Shown piece by piece: positions 20,810 through 31,405 of a stretch of 64,000 nt of DNA (position 1 is the first letter of the stretch; every line of letters begins with the position of its first letter). The position numbers and the translations under genes were made by a program. The notes under the pieces were generated by a model that worked only from the letters and a program-made list of their open reading frames with translations, searched no databases and was not told where the DNA came from. This DNA is from Parazoarcus communis. GTDB lineage: Bacteria > Pseudomonadota > Gammaproteobacteria > Burkholderiales > Rhodocyclaceae. The stretch is taken from contig NZ_CP022188.1 of the NCBI RefSeq assembly GCF_003111665.1, forward strand, positions 1,178,001 to 1,242,000. Reading direction: 5' to 3'.

Positions 20810-22951
20810 TCAATCATCAAATGCGCCAACGCCATCAGGATTCTTGCCAGCCTTGAGCATCTCGAACTCTTTCAGAAACTGGTCAACGGCTTCGATTGCC
20901 GTGTTCGGAATGGCACCTGCCTGCCGCAGGTCTATCAAGCGCTGCGCGCATGCTGTGGTATCGATGTATTGACCCAGCCAAGCGGGATTCAAGCGTGGCT
21001 GGAGGCGCACGGCCCAATCCCCCACCGTCTGCGAGCGCGTGTGCGAGCAGAATTTGGTCAAGAAGGTCAGAAGACCATCATTTTTAGAAGTGGCTGCTTC
21101 ACACCATGCCTTTGCTTCGGCTTTGTCACCCCAGAGACACCATGCGGCCAATAGGCGAGCAAGTTGCGAATGCGCCAGCAATTCGCTCTGACTGAGTTTA
21201 GTTTTCAAGCCGTTAAGCCAGCAGACTTTCAGATCATCAAGTGTGGCTGTGTCAACCAGCGCCTCTTCGCCACCCTCGGACTCCTTCTTAACCTCGTCGG
21301 ACAGTGCTGCAATCAAATAGCGCTGGACTCCGAGGGAACGGCCTTGGTCTATAGCAGTCTTGAGCAGGTCATGCCGCTGCGTTCGGTCGACTCGTTTGAG
21401 AAGGTGATACACCACGCGTGTGACGCGTGATTCGTTGCCAAAATCGAAGGAACCGCGTTCATCGCTGTCGAGCACAAGCGAGTCGCCGACATCAAAGAGC
21501 ACACCGATGACCACCGGGATGTGCTCATCGGGGATGTCCTCTTCAACGTGATCCATCAGCCGTTCAAGCAAAGCCCGTGCTTTTGACAGGCCATCGGGGC
21601 GCTTCTCACTCGTAGCTTGAACCAGCGCATCGCCCAATGCGGCTGGCGTTTCTGCCAAGCTCAATAGCGTCAGCATTTCGCTGCGGCGGACTGCGCCAGG
21701 AGGAACGGTCATTCGGAAGTAAGTGGGGAACACATCGGGATGGCAAGCGCGAAGACTCCTCCGCCATTGCGTCAACCAATCGGCTCCGTAGCCCATTTGT
21801 CCAATTTTCGGAAAAATGCGTTCAAGCAGTGCTTTTGTGCTCGAACGCAGCGACTCTGGCAGTGCTTGCGCCCATTGCTCGTGGAAGGCTGCTATCGCTT
21901 TTTGATCGCCGTCATACCGGTTGTCGCGACTGTGGCCTGAGAACTTGTCCTGATTCGTGCGGATGACGTCGTACAGGCTGGGCTGGAAGACGCGAAGCGC
22001 CTCTAGTGCGATGAAGTCGACTGGGTTCACTTCGCCGCGTACCGCCGGATAGGTCACGGCCAATGTGTTCGTGAAACGGACGACATCACGCGGAACCTGA
22101 ATCAGCGGATCAATGCCATCGTGGAAGGCATTCGTCCAATAGGACTGATCGAACAGACCGTCTGGGGTGTCACCAAGAATCTCATCGAGGCGCTTGAACA
22201 AGGCTGCCCGCAAAGCCACCCGATCGACCGGTGGCAACTCGAACGGAACCTGAATGATCTTCTCCAGATAGCGCTCGCCCGGCATACCACTCTGCTGTTC
22301 GATGGCCTGTGCAGCGACCTCGCGATCAAAGGCGAGCAAGTAGACGACGTTGGGGAAGTCGGCTAACGCCTTGATGACGGTGAATAGCTGACGAGTTTCT
22401 TCGGGCGTTAACCGGTCGATGTCATCAATGATGACCAAAATCCGAGTTTGTGCATCCCGCAGAATCTGGCTGATCTCTGATTTGAGCGCTGGCACATCTT
22501 TCGGTTTGCGCTTGGTGATCATGCCGATCAACTTGCCAATCTTGCTGCCAGCACCGCCGGTCATGCCGCTCAGGTCGATCAGGCCACCAACCCCTTCGGC
22601 AAAATTTCCGAGCAGATCGCCCAACTTCTTGAACTTCGTATTCTTGGCAGGCAGTACGGCCTGCAGCTGACCCAGAAAGGCCCGAGCCAAGTTTTCCTGC
22701 CCAGAGAACCACCATGGATTGAAGGTCACAATGACAGGCTGTTCAGCTTCCGGGCGCTGTTCCAGGAAGTGCCCTACATAGCTCAGTACAGTGGATTTCC
22801 CCGAACCCCACGGGCCATAGAGGGCCAGCACCAAGCCATCATTGCCCGGGTAGCGACAAATGCTATTAGCAAGGCTTTCGGCGAACGGTGCGTGCCCGAA
22901 CAGATCGTCCTGCGGGTTTGAGCTGGGGCGATCGGCGGAGAGTGCAGTCAT
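20810..22951 (-). CDS. KAP-family P-loop NTPase embedded in the DISARM operon
   Basis: The 713-residue protein opens with a KAP NTPase domain: Walker A ALYGPWGSGKSTVLSYV near residue 46, the KAP-typical VTFNPWWFSGQENLARAF near residue 77, and Walker B ILVIIDDIDRLTPEETRQLF near residue 172. A short glycine-rich, possibly membrane-associating stretch (NFAEGVGGLIDLSGMTGGAG) lies between. The C-terminal half is helical and not recognised. KAP NTPases are often linked to phage defence. It is not one of the canonical DISARM genes, but its start overlaps the drmMI stop (ATGA) and drmA follows after 12 bases, so it is cotranscribed and probably part of this system. Confidence 0.85.
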   Translation of the reverse strand: MTALSADRPSSNPQDDLFGHAPFAESLANSICRYPGNDGLVLALYGPWGSGKSTVLSYVGHFLEQRPEAEQPVIVTFNPWWFSGQENLARAFLGQLQAVLPAKNTKFKKLGDLLGNFAEGVGGLIDLSGMTGGAGSKIGKLIGMITKRKPKDVPALKSEISQILRDAQTRILVIIDDIDRLTPEETRQLFTVIKALADFPNVVYLLAFDREVAAQAIEQQSGMPGERYLEKIIQVPFELPPVDRVALRAALFKRLDEILGDTPDGLFDQSYWTNAFHDGIDPLIQVPRDVVRFTNTLAVTYPAVRGEVNPVDFIALEALRVFQPSLYDVIRTNQDKFSGHSRDNRYDGDQKAIAAFHEQWAQALPESLRSSTKALLERIFPKIGQMGYGADWLTQWRRSLRACHPDVFPTYFRMTVPPGAVRRSEMLTLLSLAETPAALGDALVQATSEKRPDGLSKARALLERLMDHVEEDIPDEHIPVVIGVLFDVGDSLVLDSDERGSFDFGNESRVTRVVYHLLKRVDRTQRHDLLKTAIDQGRSLGVQRYLIAALSDEVKKESEGGEEALVDTATLDDLKVCWLNGLKTKLSQSELLAHSQLARLLAAWCLWGDKAEAKAWCEAATSKNDGLLTFLTKFCSHTRSQTVGDWAVRLQPRLNPAWLGQYIDTTACAQRLIDLRQAGAIPNTAIEAVDQFLKEFEMLKAGKNPDGVGAFDD

Positions 22952-25900
22952 TGCATCTCCTCGTGATGGGTGTCTCGGAGCGTGGACTGAAGAATCGCTG
23001 CTTCACTTTCAACAAAGCCTTTGACTACTTCATTTTCAAGTTGAGCCAATAGTTTTGCCTTGTCATCTTGGTCATGGGTATTGATGAGCTTTTCAGCAAG
23101 TCCTGCAATGCGTTCTTTCTGGCTGGGGTCGAATGAAGAAGGTATCGGTAGCTGTTCCAGAAAATTCTTCTTGACCTGAGAAAACACCTTGCCAGACTGC
23201 ATGGTCATGCCCCGATAGATCTCAGTCATCTTGGGGTGGTTCAGAATAGCGCAGAGGAAGTATGCGGATACCCCGGCCTTGGGGATGATGCAAAGAAGGG
23301 ATTTTTGATGAAAGAAACGGCCGGTATCCACAGTGGCGATGATCTGATCGCCTGTTTGTCTGACAAGTATCTTGGGAGACACAACATAAGCCTTCTCGTT
23401 GACCTTGAGGCGACTTTTTGAATCAGTTGCGATGTGTTCTTGCTGGATGTCCCTCCAGTTATTGCGGAGCCATATTCCCTCAAACTCCAACGAATATTTT
23501 CCGATATTCCTACCCCGCAGGACTTTGTAGTCGGAGAGATTTTCCGCAGCCTGATCTGAATAGAAGACAGCATTTCCTAGCGCCGCCCTCGAATAATCAA
23601 TGCCACTATCAAAAACATCGGCCAACTCGACCAGCGGCACGGACGCGCCGCTGTTGATGTGCTTCACATCGGCACCGTGGCTGAGGACGGAGTTTTTTCG
23701 TCCTTTTATTTCCTGGATTGTCTTGACGGTCCAGTCGCTATCCCGCCGTGTTGCTTCGGTCTTGCAGTACCCTTCAAACGTACCAAGGACTACAGGATGC
23801 TCGTCCGAGGCAGCGCGCTTATTGATAACTCCGAAGCAGCAGGACTGCGTTACGCCGTTGAACATCCCGTCTCCACAATCAATGAACATGATTGGTGAGC
23901 GACTCAGCAAAAGCGCCCTGTTATCTCTACACCCAATATGTTCGAGCAGGCTGGACGGAACAAGAAACGAGTACGTCTTCGCTGCATTGGCGGTGATCTG
24001 ATCCATTCGCTCAATGAAGAACTTGAACGAATTAATCAGCTTGTAGGCGGAGTTTGGATAACTTCTCTTCAGATGTTGAGTGTCTGCTTCTGATAGCGAG
24101 GCGCCCCACGGAGGATTTCCAAGAGTCGCATCAAATCCCGGTGCAGAAGAATCAAAGACTTCTGGAAATTCGAGTGGCCAGTGAAATGGCTGTCGTGCCG
24201 GTCTTCCGAAAGGAAGGTCGGCAGAAAGAGTGATGGCGACTGTTCGACGCATCGACGCAAGTGATTCCTGATCACCACCAGCCACCTGCTCGGCATGGGC
24301 GCTCAACGAAGCAAGTGCGTTTTCGAGTTTCGCGCCACTGCCGCCCGCCGCGAACACTTCCCCAATGAACGCGTCGGCGATGCATTCTGGCACTTTGAGC
24401 CTGCTGCGTGCGTCGGCGTCGAGATATGCCATGGTTTCCACGTCGCGGATGTCGCGGATGGGTGTGGTGCGAAGGCGTGAGCGCAGTTCAATAGCCTCAA
24501 GCACTGCCTTTTTAATGTTCTGACCAAACAGACGTAGCTGGCCCTGGCGGGCTGGCGTCATTGAAAGTTCGGTGAGCTGATCCAGCCGGTGAATGCCCAA
24601 CAAGCTGTCGCCGCTGCGCAAGTTATGGTCGAGGAAGCCAAAAGGACGCTCCTTGGCCAGCGTCACCAGCCAGATGGATAGCTTTGCCAGTTCGACTGCG
24701 AGCGGGTTCAAATCGACGCCGTACAGACAGCGCTCGGCGATGAGGCGGCGCGCGATCACCGTGCGCGCCTCGCCGTCGCGGGGTAGAGGCTCCTTGGCCA
24801 CTCCGGCATCCAGAACTTCACCATCCACGCTCACGGTTTTGCCCGTTGTCTCGACCAGTGACCATGCCTCGACGAGGCGATCAGACAACCAGCGGCAGGC
24901 CTGCACCAGGAAGGCTCCCGAACCCATGGCCGGATCGCAGATCTTGAGGTCGAGCAGTTCGGCGGGAGATTTCAGCACCCAGCGATCACGCGGCGCTCCT
25001 TCTGCCGGGCCGACATAGGCCACTGGCGTGAGCGTCTCGGCGACGATTGCTTCGGTCAGCGATTTCGGGGTGTAGTGGGTGCCGGATTCGCGGCGGTCGG
25101 AACCGGTGGTGACGATGAAGGCACCTGCGGGATAGACCAGCGGATAGCCCCATGGGTCGGTGCGCAGCAGATGGGCATAGGGTTTGACGCGATCGCGGAG
25201 TTTGGTATCGCCTTGGCAAGCGGTCAGCAGGCGATCCGCCAAGGTGTCATCGACGGGCTTGGCCAGATCATTGCGCACCCGACTGGCAGAACTGCCAGAG
25301 CGTTCTTGCAGCAACTCGGCCAACCGCGCAGCGCCATCCAAACGCGCCGAATCCAGCTCGGCCAGCTTTACCCATGGTGTCTTGGCGCTCTTGGTGGCAT
25401 CCAGTTCCAATGTGACTTCATCGGTGCGCTTGACGGTGCGCTCGAGCAGACCTTCATACACGTAACCGATCTGTTCGACATCCAGTGCGCGGTATGAAAG
25501 CGTGCGACCCTGGAATTGCTGAATGGCCTCCAGCAACAGCAGCACGGTGCGGTTGTCGATGGGCAGTGGCTTGGCGGCATCGCTGCGCCAGTTGGAGCCT
25601 TTGGCCCGACCTTCGAGGAACGGGAAACGGTCGGGATCGAATAGCGAGCCGCCCAGTGCCGGGAGGCGCAGATTCTCGTGCTCAATGCCGCCGAACACCG
25701 CGCGGAAGATCGCCAGCAAGCGCGACCACGCGTCCCAGCGGCGCTCGAGGATTTCTTCGGATTCCTTGCGCAACTGCATGCGCAAGGTGGAGAGCGCATA
25801 GTTGGCCTCGTAGCGTTCGTCGCCCATCAAAAGCAGGCCACGCTCCTCGGCGGAGAGCAGGAACACCAAGCGCATCATCACCGTGAGCGCGGCCTCGTAC

Positions 25901-26016
25901 AGCTCGGGTTCCTTGACGTCGTGCAGCAGCTCGCGGTTGCGATCCTGATCGGCCTTGTCGAGCGTTTGGATCAACACTTCGACGGCGCGGCGCACTTGTT
26001 CGCCGAGTGCATCAGT
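22948..26016 (-). pseudogene. drmMI: drmMI adenine methyltransferase, 3' part (gene split by IS3-family element)
   Basis: This fragment (1022 codons plus stop) holds the methyltransferase core of DISARM DrmMI: SAM motif I LKICDPAMGSGAFLVQACRW and the N6-adenine motif IV DATLGNPPWGASLSE, followed by a long target-recognition region. The gene is interrupted by the insertion sequence at 26020-27289. Removing the element and one GAC copy restores one frame across the junction (KFQDEV joined to TDALGEQVRR), giving a 1260-residue protein starting at 28003. The first internal ATG (25995) could still allow expression of the catalytic part, so residual activity is possible. In class 1 DISARM this methylase marks host DNA as self. 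Confidence 0.88.
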
Positions 26017-26019
26017 GAC
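26017..26019. repeat. GAC target duplication of the IS3-family element, left copy
   Basis: GAC at 26017-26019 is repeated at 27290-27292, directly outside both ends of the insertion sequence. Three-base duplications are usual for IS3-family transposition, and the drmMI frame closes exactly when one copy is removed. Confidence 0.8.
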
Positions 26020-26060
26020 TGAGGTAGGCTGAAAAAAATGGAGTCCAACGTTTTGTAAAA

Positions 26061-26384
26061 TTGCACGAACGGAGGACGCACATGGAACGGATGCCGAAAG
26101 GGATTTACACGCCGGAATTTCGGGCGGAAGCAGTGAAGTTGGTGGAGGCAGAAGGGCTTTCGGTGGATGCAGCGGCCAAGCGCCTTTCGGTGCCGAAGAG
26201 CAGTCTTGGCAACTGGGTCAGGGCCTCGCGTGCGGGCAAGCTTGCCAAAGTGGGGCAAGGCCAACGGTTGCCGACAGAGACGGAAGTTGAGCTGGCGCGA
26301 TTGCGCAAGGAATTGGCGGAAGTGAAGCTGGAGCGCGATCTGCTAAAAAAATGTGCGGCGTATTTCGCGAAGGAGTCGCGGTGA
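26061..26384 (+). CDS. IS3-family transposase OrfA
   Basis: A 107-residue protein with the helix-turn-helix of IS3 OrfA (IYTPEFRAEAVKLVEAEGLSVDAAAKRLSVPKSSLGNWV) followed by a leucine-zipper-like helix (LARLRKELAEVKLERDLLKK). The A7 run under the codons for LLKK is the probable -1 frameshift site producing the OrfAB transposase. The alternative product OrfA usually acts as a regulator of transposition. Confidence 0.92.
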   Translation: MHERRTHMERMPKGIYTPEFRAEAVKLVEAEGLSVDAAAKRLSVPKSSLGNWVRASRAGKLAKVGQGQRLPTETEVELARLRKELAEVKLERDLLKKCAAYFAKESR

Positions 26385-27256
26385 AGTACGCACAGATTGA
26401 CCAACTGCGACTACACCACCCTGTGGCGGTGATGTGCCGGCTGCTGAGTGTTTCGGAGAGCGGCTATCACGCCTGGCGCCAACGCCCACCCTCGTTACGG
26501 GCGCAAGAGAATGCGCACCTGGAGACCGAGATCAAGGTTGCGCATCGACGCACACGAGAAACCTACGGGCCACAACGCCTGCAATCAGATCTTGCGGATC
26601 ACGGCATCCCGGCCAGCGTGTATCGCATCAAAAGGTTACGCACAAAGCTGGGACTGCGTTGCAAGCAGAAACGCAAATTCAAGGCGACAACGAATTCGAA
26701 TCATTCACTGCCGCTGGCGCCTAATCTGCTGGATCGTCAATTTGATGTGGCAGCGCCCAATCGGGCTTGGGTGGCCGACATCACCTACATTGCGACCGAT
26801 GAGGGCTGGCTATACCTTGCTGGCGTCAAGGATTTGTTCAACGGCGAATTGGTCGGCTACGCCATGGCTGAGCGGATGACCAAAGAGCTGGTTACGAAAG
26901 CATTATTCCGAGCAGTCGTCGCGAAGCGACCGACCAAAGGGCTGATTCACCATTCGGATCGCGGCAGTCAGTATTGCGCGTACACCTATCAGACATCGCT
27001 GCGGCAATTCGGCATGCGCGCATCAATGAGTCGCAAGGCGGACTGCTGGGACAATGCCCCGATGGAAAGCTTCTGGGGTTCTCTGAAGAACGAACTGGTC
27101 CATCACCAATCCTATGCCACCCGCGAGCAGGCGAGGCGTGAGATCACCGAATACATCGAGATCTTTTACAACCGCATACGCAAGCAGGCACGCCTTGGCT
27201 ATCTCTCACCTGCCGCTTTCAGTCAGCAGTACTATGCAAAACAGATGGCAGCTTAA
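26351..27256 (+). CDS. IS3-family transposase OrfB (DDE catalytic domain)
   Basis: A 301-residue frame in the -1 phase relative to orfA. It carries the HTH_21 region (ETYGPQRLQSDLADHGI) and the integrase-like catalytic core with the three acidic residues in RAWVADITYIAT, LIHHSDRGSQYC and NAPMESFWGSLKNEL. It is normally made as the OrfAB fusion by frameshifting; a GTG at 26382 that overlaps the orfA stop could start a separate OrfB. No internal stop is present. Confidence 0.92.
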   Translation: MCGVFREGVAVKYAQIDQLRLHHPVAVMCRLLSVSESGYHAWRQRPPSLRAQENAHLETEIKVAHRRTRETYGPQRLQSDLADHGIPASVYRIKRLRTKLGLRCKQKRKFKATTNSNHSLPLAPNLLDRQFDVAAPNRAWVADITYIATDEGWLYLAGVKDLFNGELVGYAMAERMTKELVTKALFRAVVAKRPTKGLIHHSDRGSQYCAYTYQTSLRQFGMRASMSRKADCWDNAPMESFWGSLKNELVHHQSYATREQARREITEYIEIFYNRIRKQARLGYLSPAAFSQQYYAKQMAA

Positions 27257-27289
27257 TCCGTTGGACTCCACGATTGACGACCTACCTCA

Positions 27290-27292
27290 GAC
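27290..27292. repeat. GAC target duplication of the IS3-family element, right copy
   Basis: Matches GAC at 26017-26019. In the uninterrupted gene a single GAC (read as GTC, valine, on the minus strand) would join the two drmMI parts. Confidence 0.8.
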
Positions 27293-28003
27293 TTCGTCCT
27301 GGAACTTCAGGGAGCGATCGAACAGCGCAGGCAGTTGTTCGGATTCATCGACAAAGAAGCGCCGAATGCCGAGCAGATGCACGAAGGCCTGCAGGGTGAT
27401 GGGCTCTTGGCTCCAGATGGGGGCATACCAACTGGCAAAGGTGCTGACGGCACCCACGGGAGCATCCACCAGCATCCAGCGCTCACCGTTGGACACCAGC
27501 CCGAGGCGACAACCCAGTGAACGGCACAATTGCACCATGCGATCGGCGGGCGTGGCGGCCCAGCCGTCTTGCTTCAGGGTCGCATTGAGATCGATCTCCT
27601 GTGCATAGGTCTGGACCAGCAGCAGCGGTTTATTGGCGCGCTGCTCATCGATCACCGCAAGATCCGGCGACAGCGTCACGCCATGTTCTGGCAAGTTAGC
27701 TTGAAGGTTGGTGGCGCACCAATCGGCGCGCTTGAGAACGTCGCCTTTGCCGTCTTCATCGAGTTCGAGACCGCGCGACAGCACTTCGTCGATCCAGGCC
27801 GTGTGCAACTCGGCGAACTGCGCATCTTCCAACTCCAGCGCTTCGCGCCATTCCTCATAGGCCTGACGCAGACGTTTGCGCTTGGTGGCATCCAGCTCTT
27901 CCAGCCCTTGCGGAAAGGCTTCCTTGAGAACGGGAACTGCGAGGAAGGGGCCAGAGATCTCGATCAGCGACAGCCAATCATCATGCACGCTGGGAGCACT
28001 CAT
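27290..28003 (-). pseudogene. drmMI: drmMI adenine methyltransferase, 5' part (gene split by IS3-family element)
   Basis: The first 238 codons of drmMI, starting MSAPSVHDDWLSLIEISGPF. The region resembles the N-terminal, nuclease-like or specificity part of large type IIL/DISARM methyltransferases (LLLVQTYAQEIDLNATLKQDGWAATPADRMVQLCR, then LGLVSNGERWMLVDAP). Translation from here stops at a TGA formed at the IS junction right after KFQDEV. The start overlaps the stop of drmD (ATGA), so it is translated as part of the DISARM operon, but would yield only a truncated protein. The downstream genes may also suffer polar effects from the insertion. Confidence 0.85.
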
Positions 28004-31000
28004 GCGGCACCTCCCTGAACGGCAGATGCAGGCACCAGAAAGATCACGGCGACAGGGAAGGTGCGGTCGTTGAGTTTAGCGTAGCGGGTTTCGATGGCTT
28101 CAGCCTCCTGCTGGCGCTCGGCCGGAATGCGGGCAAGACGCGCTTCCAGTGCGGCGGTATCGCGCCTGAGCTGTGTTCGTTCATCTTCCGAGAACAGGGA
28201 AAGCTGGGTTGGTTGCTGATCTTTTTTCAGCTCAAACTGGATGGCTTTCTCAAGCTCATCAAGCACGGTGCCAATGTCGGCCACTTCTTGCTGCTTACGG
28301 GATTGCAGGGTGTTGGTCAGGAATTTGAGCCGGTCTTTCGACCGGGCGTCGACCGCCTGCAGGATGGCGCTCTGCGCACGGTCGAAACGCACACGGATGG
28401 CATCGAACAGAGAGTCTGGGGCTGTCAGCGGTTTGGCTTGATCCAGCCATTGCTGGACTTTGGTGACGCCTTCCTCACGACGGAAGGATTTATCGCCCAG
28501 ATACCCACCGGCTGCCGTCAGTTCTTCGTGAAGGCGATGATGATTGCCGCCAGTGACGACCAGCCGCGAGATGACGACCACGGCAGGCCCGTCGATCAGG
28601 GCGTCTGGCACCGAACGCACCGTGACGCGATGCAACTTCTTCACATCGTCTTGCGCCCAGACCTCAGCGCGCAGCAAGCGCAGGCACATCTGCACCAGTC
28701 GGTGGTTCAGGTGAACCAGCACCACGTCGTCACGCCCGGTGGCGACGGCGTGATCGAAGGTGATTGGCCGGATTTGCAGTGTGTGGGGGTGGCGCAGCCC
28801 TTCGAGGCATCGAGCCCACGAGCCCGACAGCGCGGGCATCTTGAATACAGTTCCTGCTGGGGCATCGACCAAGGGAAAAGGCTCAAGCGGCGGACGCCCT
28901 GCCAACACAAGCCCCGTCTTGACCGCCATCAGGATGTGCTCTGGCGTGAGGTGGAAATCCTGCTGCGTGGTCAGGAGCCGTTCGTGCAGCTTGGCGACGC
29001 GGTCTTTCAGTTCACGCTCGGCGCGCACGAAGCGGCGGGCCTTGGCAATCTTGGCTTCAGCGAGGCGTGTATCGAGGTCTTTGAGCGAGCCTTCGATCAG
29101 CCCCGACATTTGCGGCGCGATGACTGGGTTGACGCTGCCCATGTCCGCCCGCATGGATTCGAGTTTGCGCAGTGCCCGGATGATGTCGTCGCCGTGACCG
29201 CCAATTGTTGCTTTGCCTTGTTCTCCGCCATCGACGGGGTGCCAGATCAAGACCTCTTTCTGGCGCTGACCGTGCCGGTCGATACGGCCGTTGCGCTGCT
29301 CCATCACGTTGGGGTTGTATGGGATTTCCAGATGGATGAGGCAGTTACAGTGATTCTGCAAGTCGATACCTTCGGACGCGGCATCGGTGGCCAGCAGGAT
29401 GCGCACCGCTGAATCCTTGGGCGAAGTCTGGAAGGCTGCTTTGACCTTCTCGCGTTCATCCTGCGGCATACCGCCATGGAGGATCGCCAGTCGATCACCA
29501 CCGAAACCATGGCTGGCGAGGATCTCGTGCATCCACTGATGGGTAGTGCGGTATTCGGTGAACAAGATGACCCGGCGCTCATTCCACTGACCGTCGGTCT
29601 TGAGATTGATGGCGAGCCAGTCGAGAATCGCCTTGGCTTTGGCGTCGACCTGGTTCTTGGCCGTCTGTGCCCACGATCGCAACTCGTTCAGCATTTGTTG
29701 CTGCGCTGCTGTCAGCGGTTGCGCACGACGTGAGGCTTCTTCGACGGCCTCGGACTGTGCGTTTTCGACCTCCTGGTCGTTGGCGTAGTCTTCTTCGACC
29801 CGCAGGATGGCTTTGCGCAAAATGCGGTCGGCCATCGCATCCTTGTCCTTGCGCTGGCTACCATTGGCCAGGCTGGCAACGTGCTTCTCAAGGGTGGATG
29901 CGAAAGCGGCGGGAGAAGAAAAGAGCCGCTTCTTGAGCAACTGGTTGACGAACGACGTGCCGAATGCATTGCCCACTTTTTCGGCATCCTGTTCGCGGCT
30001 CGCGCAGTAGTCGTTCAGTGTTTGGTGAATGGCGCGTTCTTGTGGGGAGTACGAGGCCAGCAGCGCTTGCAACACGCGCTGTGCATAGAGCGGCTTGCCT
30101 TCGGCATCGACCAGATCGCTTTTGAGGCGGCGGATCATGACCTGACCCAACTGCTTTTCATCGGGCAGGATGTTTCGAGCGAAACGCTGGTCGTCCAGCA
30201 ACTCCAGCAGCGAAGTGAAGGATTCGGTGTAACCGTTGTGAGGGGTGGCAGTCAGAAACAGGCGATGCTGGAAGTGTGGACTGATGGAACGGATGAAACG
30301 TGTGCGCTGGCTCTCCAGCGCATAGTTCGCACCGGCAGCTGGGGCGATGTTGTGTGCTTCATCGACGACCAGCATGTCGAACTTGCGCGGGTAGCTGGTG
30401 TGTGCGGGCAGGACGTCGCGCATGGCGCGCAGTCCTTCGCCGCTCTTAACCCAGTCCATGGACGCGATCAGACGTGGGTGGGAAGTCCACGGATTGGCGT
30501 GGATGCCACGCTCTCGACGCAACTGCTTGATGTAGGCTGTGTCGACGACTCTGAAATCAAGGCCGAATTTTTCCAGCATCTCGACGCGCCACTTCTCCTG
30601 CAGCGATGCAGGACAGACGATCAGGACGGTGCGGGCACGGTGCCGCAGCAACATCTCCTGGATGACGAGACCGGCTTCGATGGTCTTGCCCAAGCCGACG
30701 TCGTCGGCGATGAGCAGATTGACGCGGGCCATGTCGATGGCACGCACCAGTGGGTCGAGCTGGAAGTCCTCAATGCTGACGCCACTGCGGAAAGGAGCCT
30801 GCAGAAAACCTCGGTCGGCATTGGTGGCAGCACCCCAGCGAACCGCATCAAGAAAAGCGTCGAGGGTGTTGGAGTCATCCTGGCCAGTAATTGACGGCAG
30901 ACCTGCACGCTCAATAATTTGCGCGCCGGGCTCGATCTCCCAGATGACCTCAAGCTCCTCACCTAGACCATCCTCGTCGATGGATGAGAGGGTCACGGCA

Positions 31001-31140
31001 TTCTGTTGCGCAGAGGCTGATGTCAGCTTGGAAGAGATGACTTCTGCAACGACCCACTGACGTCGCCTGACTTCTACCAGTTGGCCGGGTTCAGGGCGGG
31101 CACGGTAGGCCTGGCTAATCTGTGCGTTCGAAATTTCCAT
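28000..31140 (-). CDS. drmD: DISARM SNF2-like helicase DrmD
   Basis: A 1046-residue SNF2-type helicase, the class 1 DISARM marker. Walker A is LIADDVGLGKTIEAG near residue 146, the DEAH box is MLVVDEAHNIAPAAG near 257, and the C-terminal helicase motifs IHLEIPYNPNVMEQRNGRIDRHGQ follow near residue 600. The C-terminal 350 residues are helical. I chose the ATG at 31140 (MEISNAQISQ) because GGAAG lies 7 bases upstream; a GTG at 31152 is in frame. Its stop overlaps the drmMI start. It is the first gene of the leftward DISARM operon proper. Confidence 0.92.
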   Translation of the reverse strand: MEISNAQISQAYRARPEPGQLVEVRRRQWVVAEVISSKLTSASAQQNAVTLSSIDEDGLGEELEVIWEIEPGAQIIERAGLPSITGQDDSNTLDAFLDAVRWGAATNADRGFLQAPFRSGVSIEDFQLDPLVRAIDMARVNLLIADDVGLGKTIEAGLVIQEMLLRHRARTVLIVCPASLQEKWRVEMLEKFGLDFRVVDTAYIKQLRRERGIHANPWTSHPRLIASMDWVKSGEGLRAMRDVLPAHTSYPRKFDMLVVDEAHNIAPAAGANYALESQRTRFIRSISPHFQHRLFLTATPHNGYTESFTSLLELLDDQRFARNILPDEKQLGQVMIRRLKSDLVDAEGKPLYAQRVLQALLASYSPQERAIHQTLNDYCASREQDAEKVGNAFGTSFVNQLLKKRLFSSPAAFASTLEKHVASLANGSQRKDKDAMADRILRKAILRVEEDYANDQEVENAQSEAVEEASRRAQPLTAAQQQMLNELRSWAQTAKNQVDAKAKAILDWLAINLKTDGQWNERRVILFTEYRTTHQWMHEILASHGFGGDRLAILHGGMPQDEREKVKAAFQTSPKDSAVRILLATDAASEGIDLQNHCNCLIHLEIPYNPNVMEQRNGRIDRHGQRQKEVLIWHPVDGGEQGKATIGGHGDDIIRALRKLESMRADMGSVNPVIAPQMSGLIEGSLKDLDTRLAEAKIAKARRFVRAERELKDRVAKLHERLLTTQQDFHLTPEHILMAVKTGLVLAGRPPLEPFPLVDAPAGTVFKMPALSGSWARCLEGLRHPHTLQIRPITFDHAVATGRDDVVLVHLNHRLVQMCLRLLRAEVWAQDDVKKLHRVTVRSVPDALIDGPAVVVISRLVVTGGNHHRLHEELTAAGGYLGDKSFRREEGVTKVQQWLDQAKPLTAPDSLFDAIRVRFDRAQSAILQAVDARSKDRLKFLTNTLQSRKQQEVADIGTVLDELEKAIQFELKKDQQPTQLSLFSEDERTQLRRDTAALEARLARIPAERQQEAEAIETRYAKLNDRTFPVAVIFLVPASAVQGGAA

Positions 31141-31405
31141 GCGGTCTTCCACCTATCCAGTTGAACTGTTCTTACGCGCACCAACAGAAGGTGAGCAGCG
31201 AAGCGCTCGGCCTGCGGTCACCGTCAGTGCGATGACTTCCGCTGCAGCAATTGGTAGCCAGTGTTACCAGAATCGCAGAACCATCCAATTGACATCAAGC
31301 AGTCTCGAATAGGTGTCTGCGTACCGGATCGACTCGCCTTTCTCAAACTGTGCCAGAACGCAGCATTCGGGTTCGGTCAAGTAACGTAAGGAAACGCTCT
31401 TCACT
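31141..31405 (-). promoter_or_regulatory. Gap between cytosine methyltransferase and drmD, probable DISARM promoter region
   Basis: This 265-base gap upstream of drmD is the likely place for a DISARM promoter. An open frame at 31264-31485 on the minus strand (73 codons, ending LDVNWMVLRFW) overlaps the methyltransferase 3' end; it has no recognised domain or clear ribosome binding site, so I do not call it as a gene. No clear promoter motif could be fixed by eye. Confidence 0.35.

Larger units (their letters stand above)
26020..27289 (+). mobile_element. IS3-family insertion sequence within drmMI, 1270 bp
   Basis: The element has imperfect terminal inverted repeats that begin TGAGGTAGG at both ends and resume with GGAGTCCAACG about 20 bases in. 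It encodes overlapping orfA and orfB, joined by a likely -1 frameshift at a run of seven A residues (26344-26350), as is typical of IS3 elements. It is oriented opposite to drmMI. Both reading frames look intact, so it may be active and could be a recent insertion. Confidence 0.9.
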
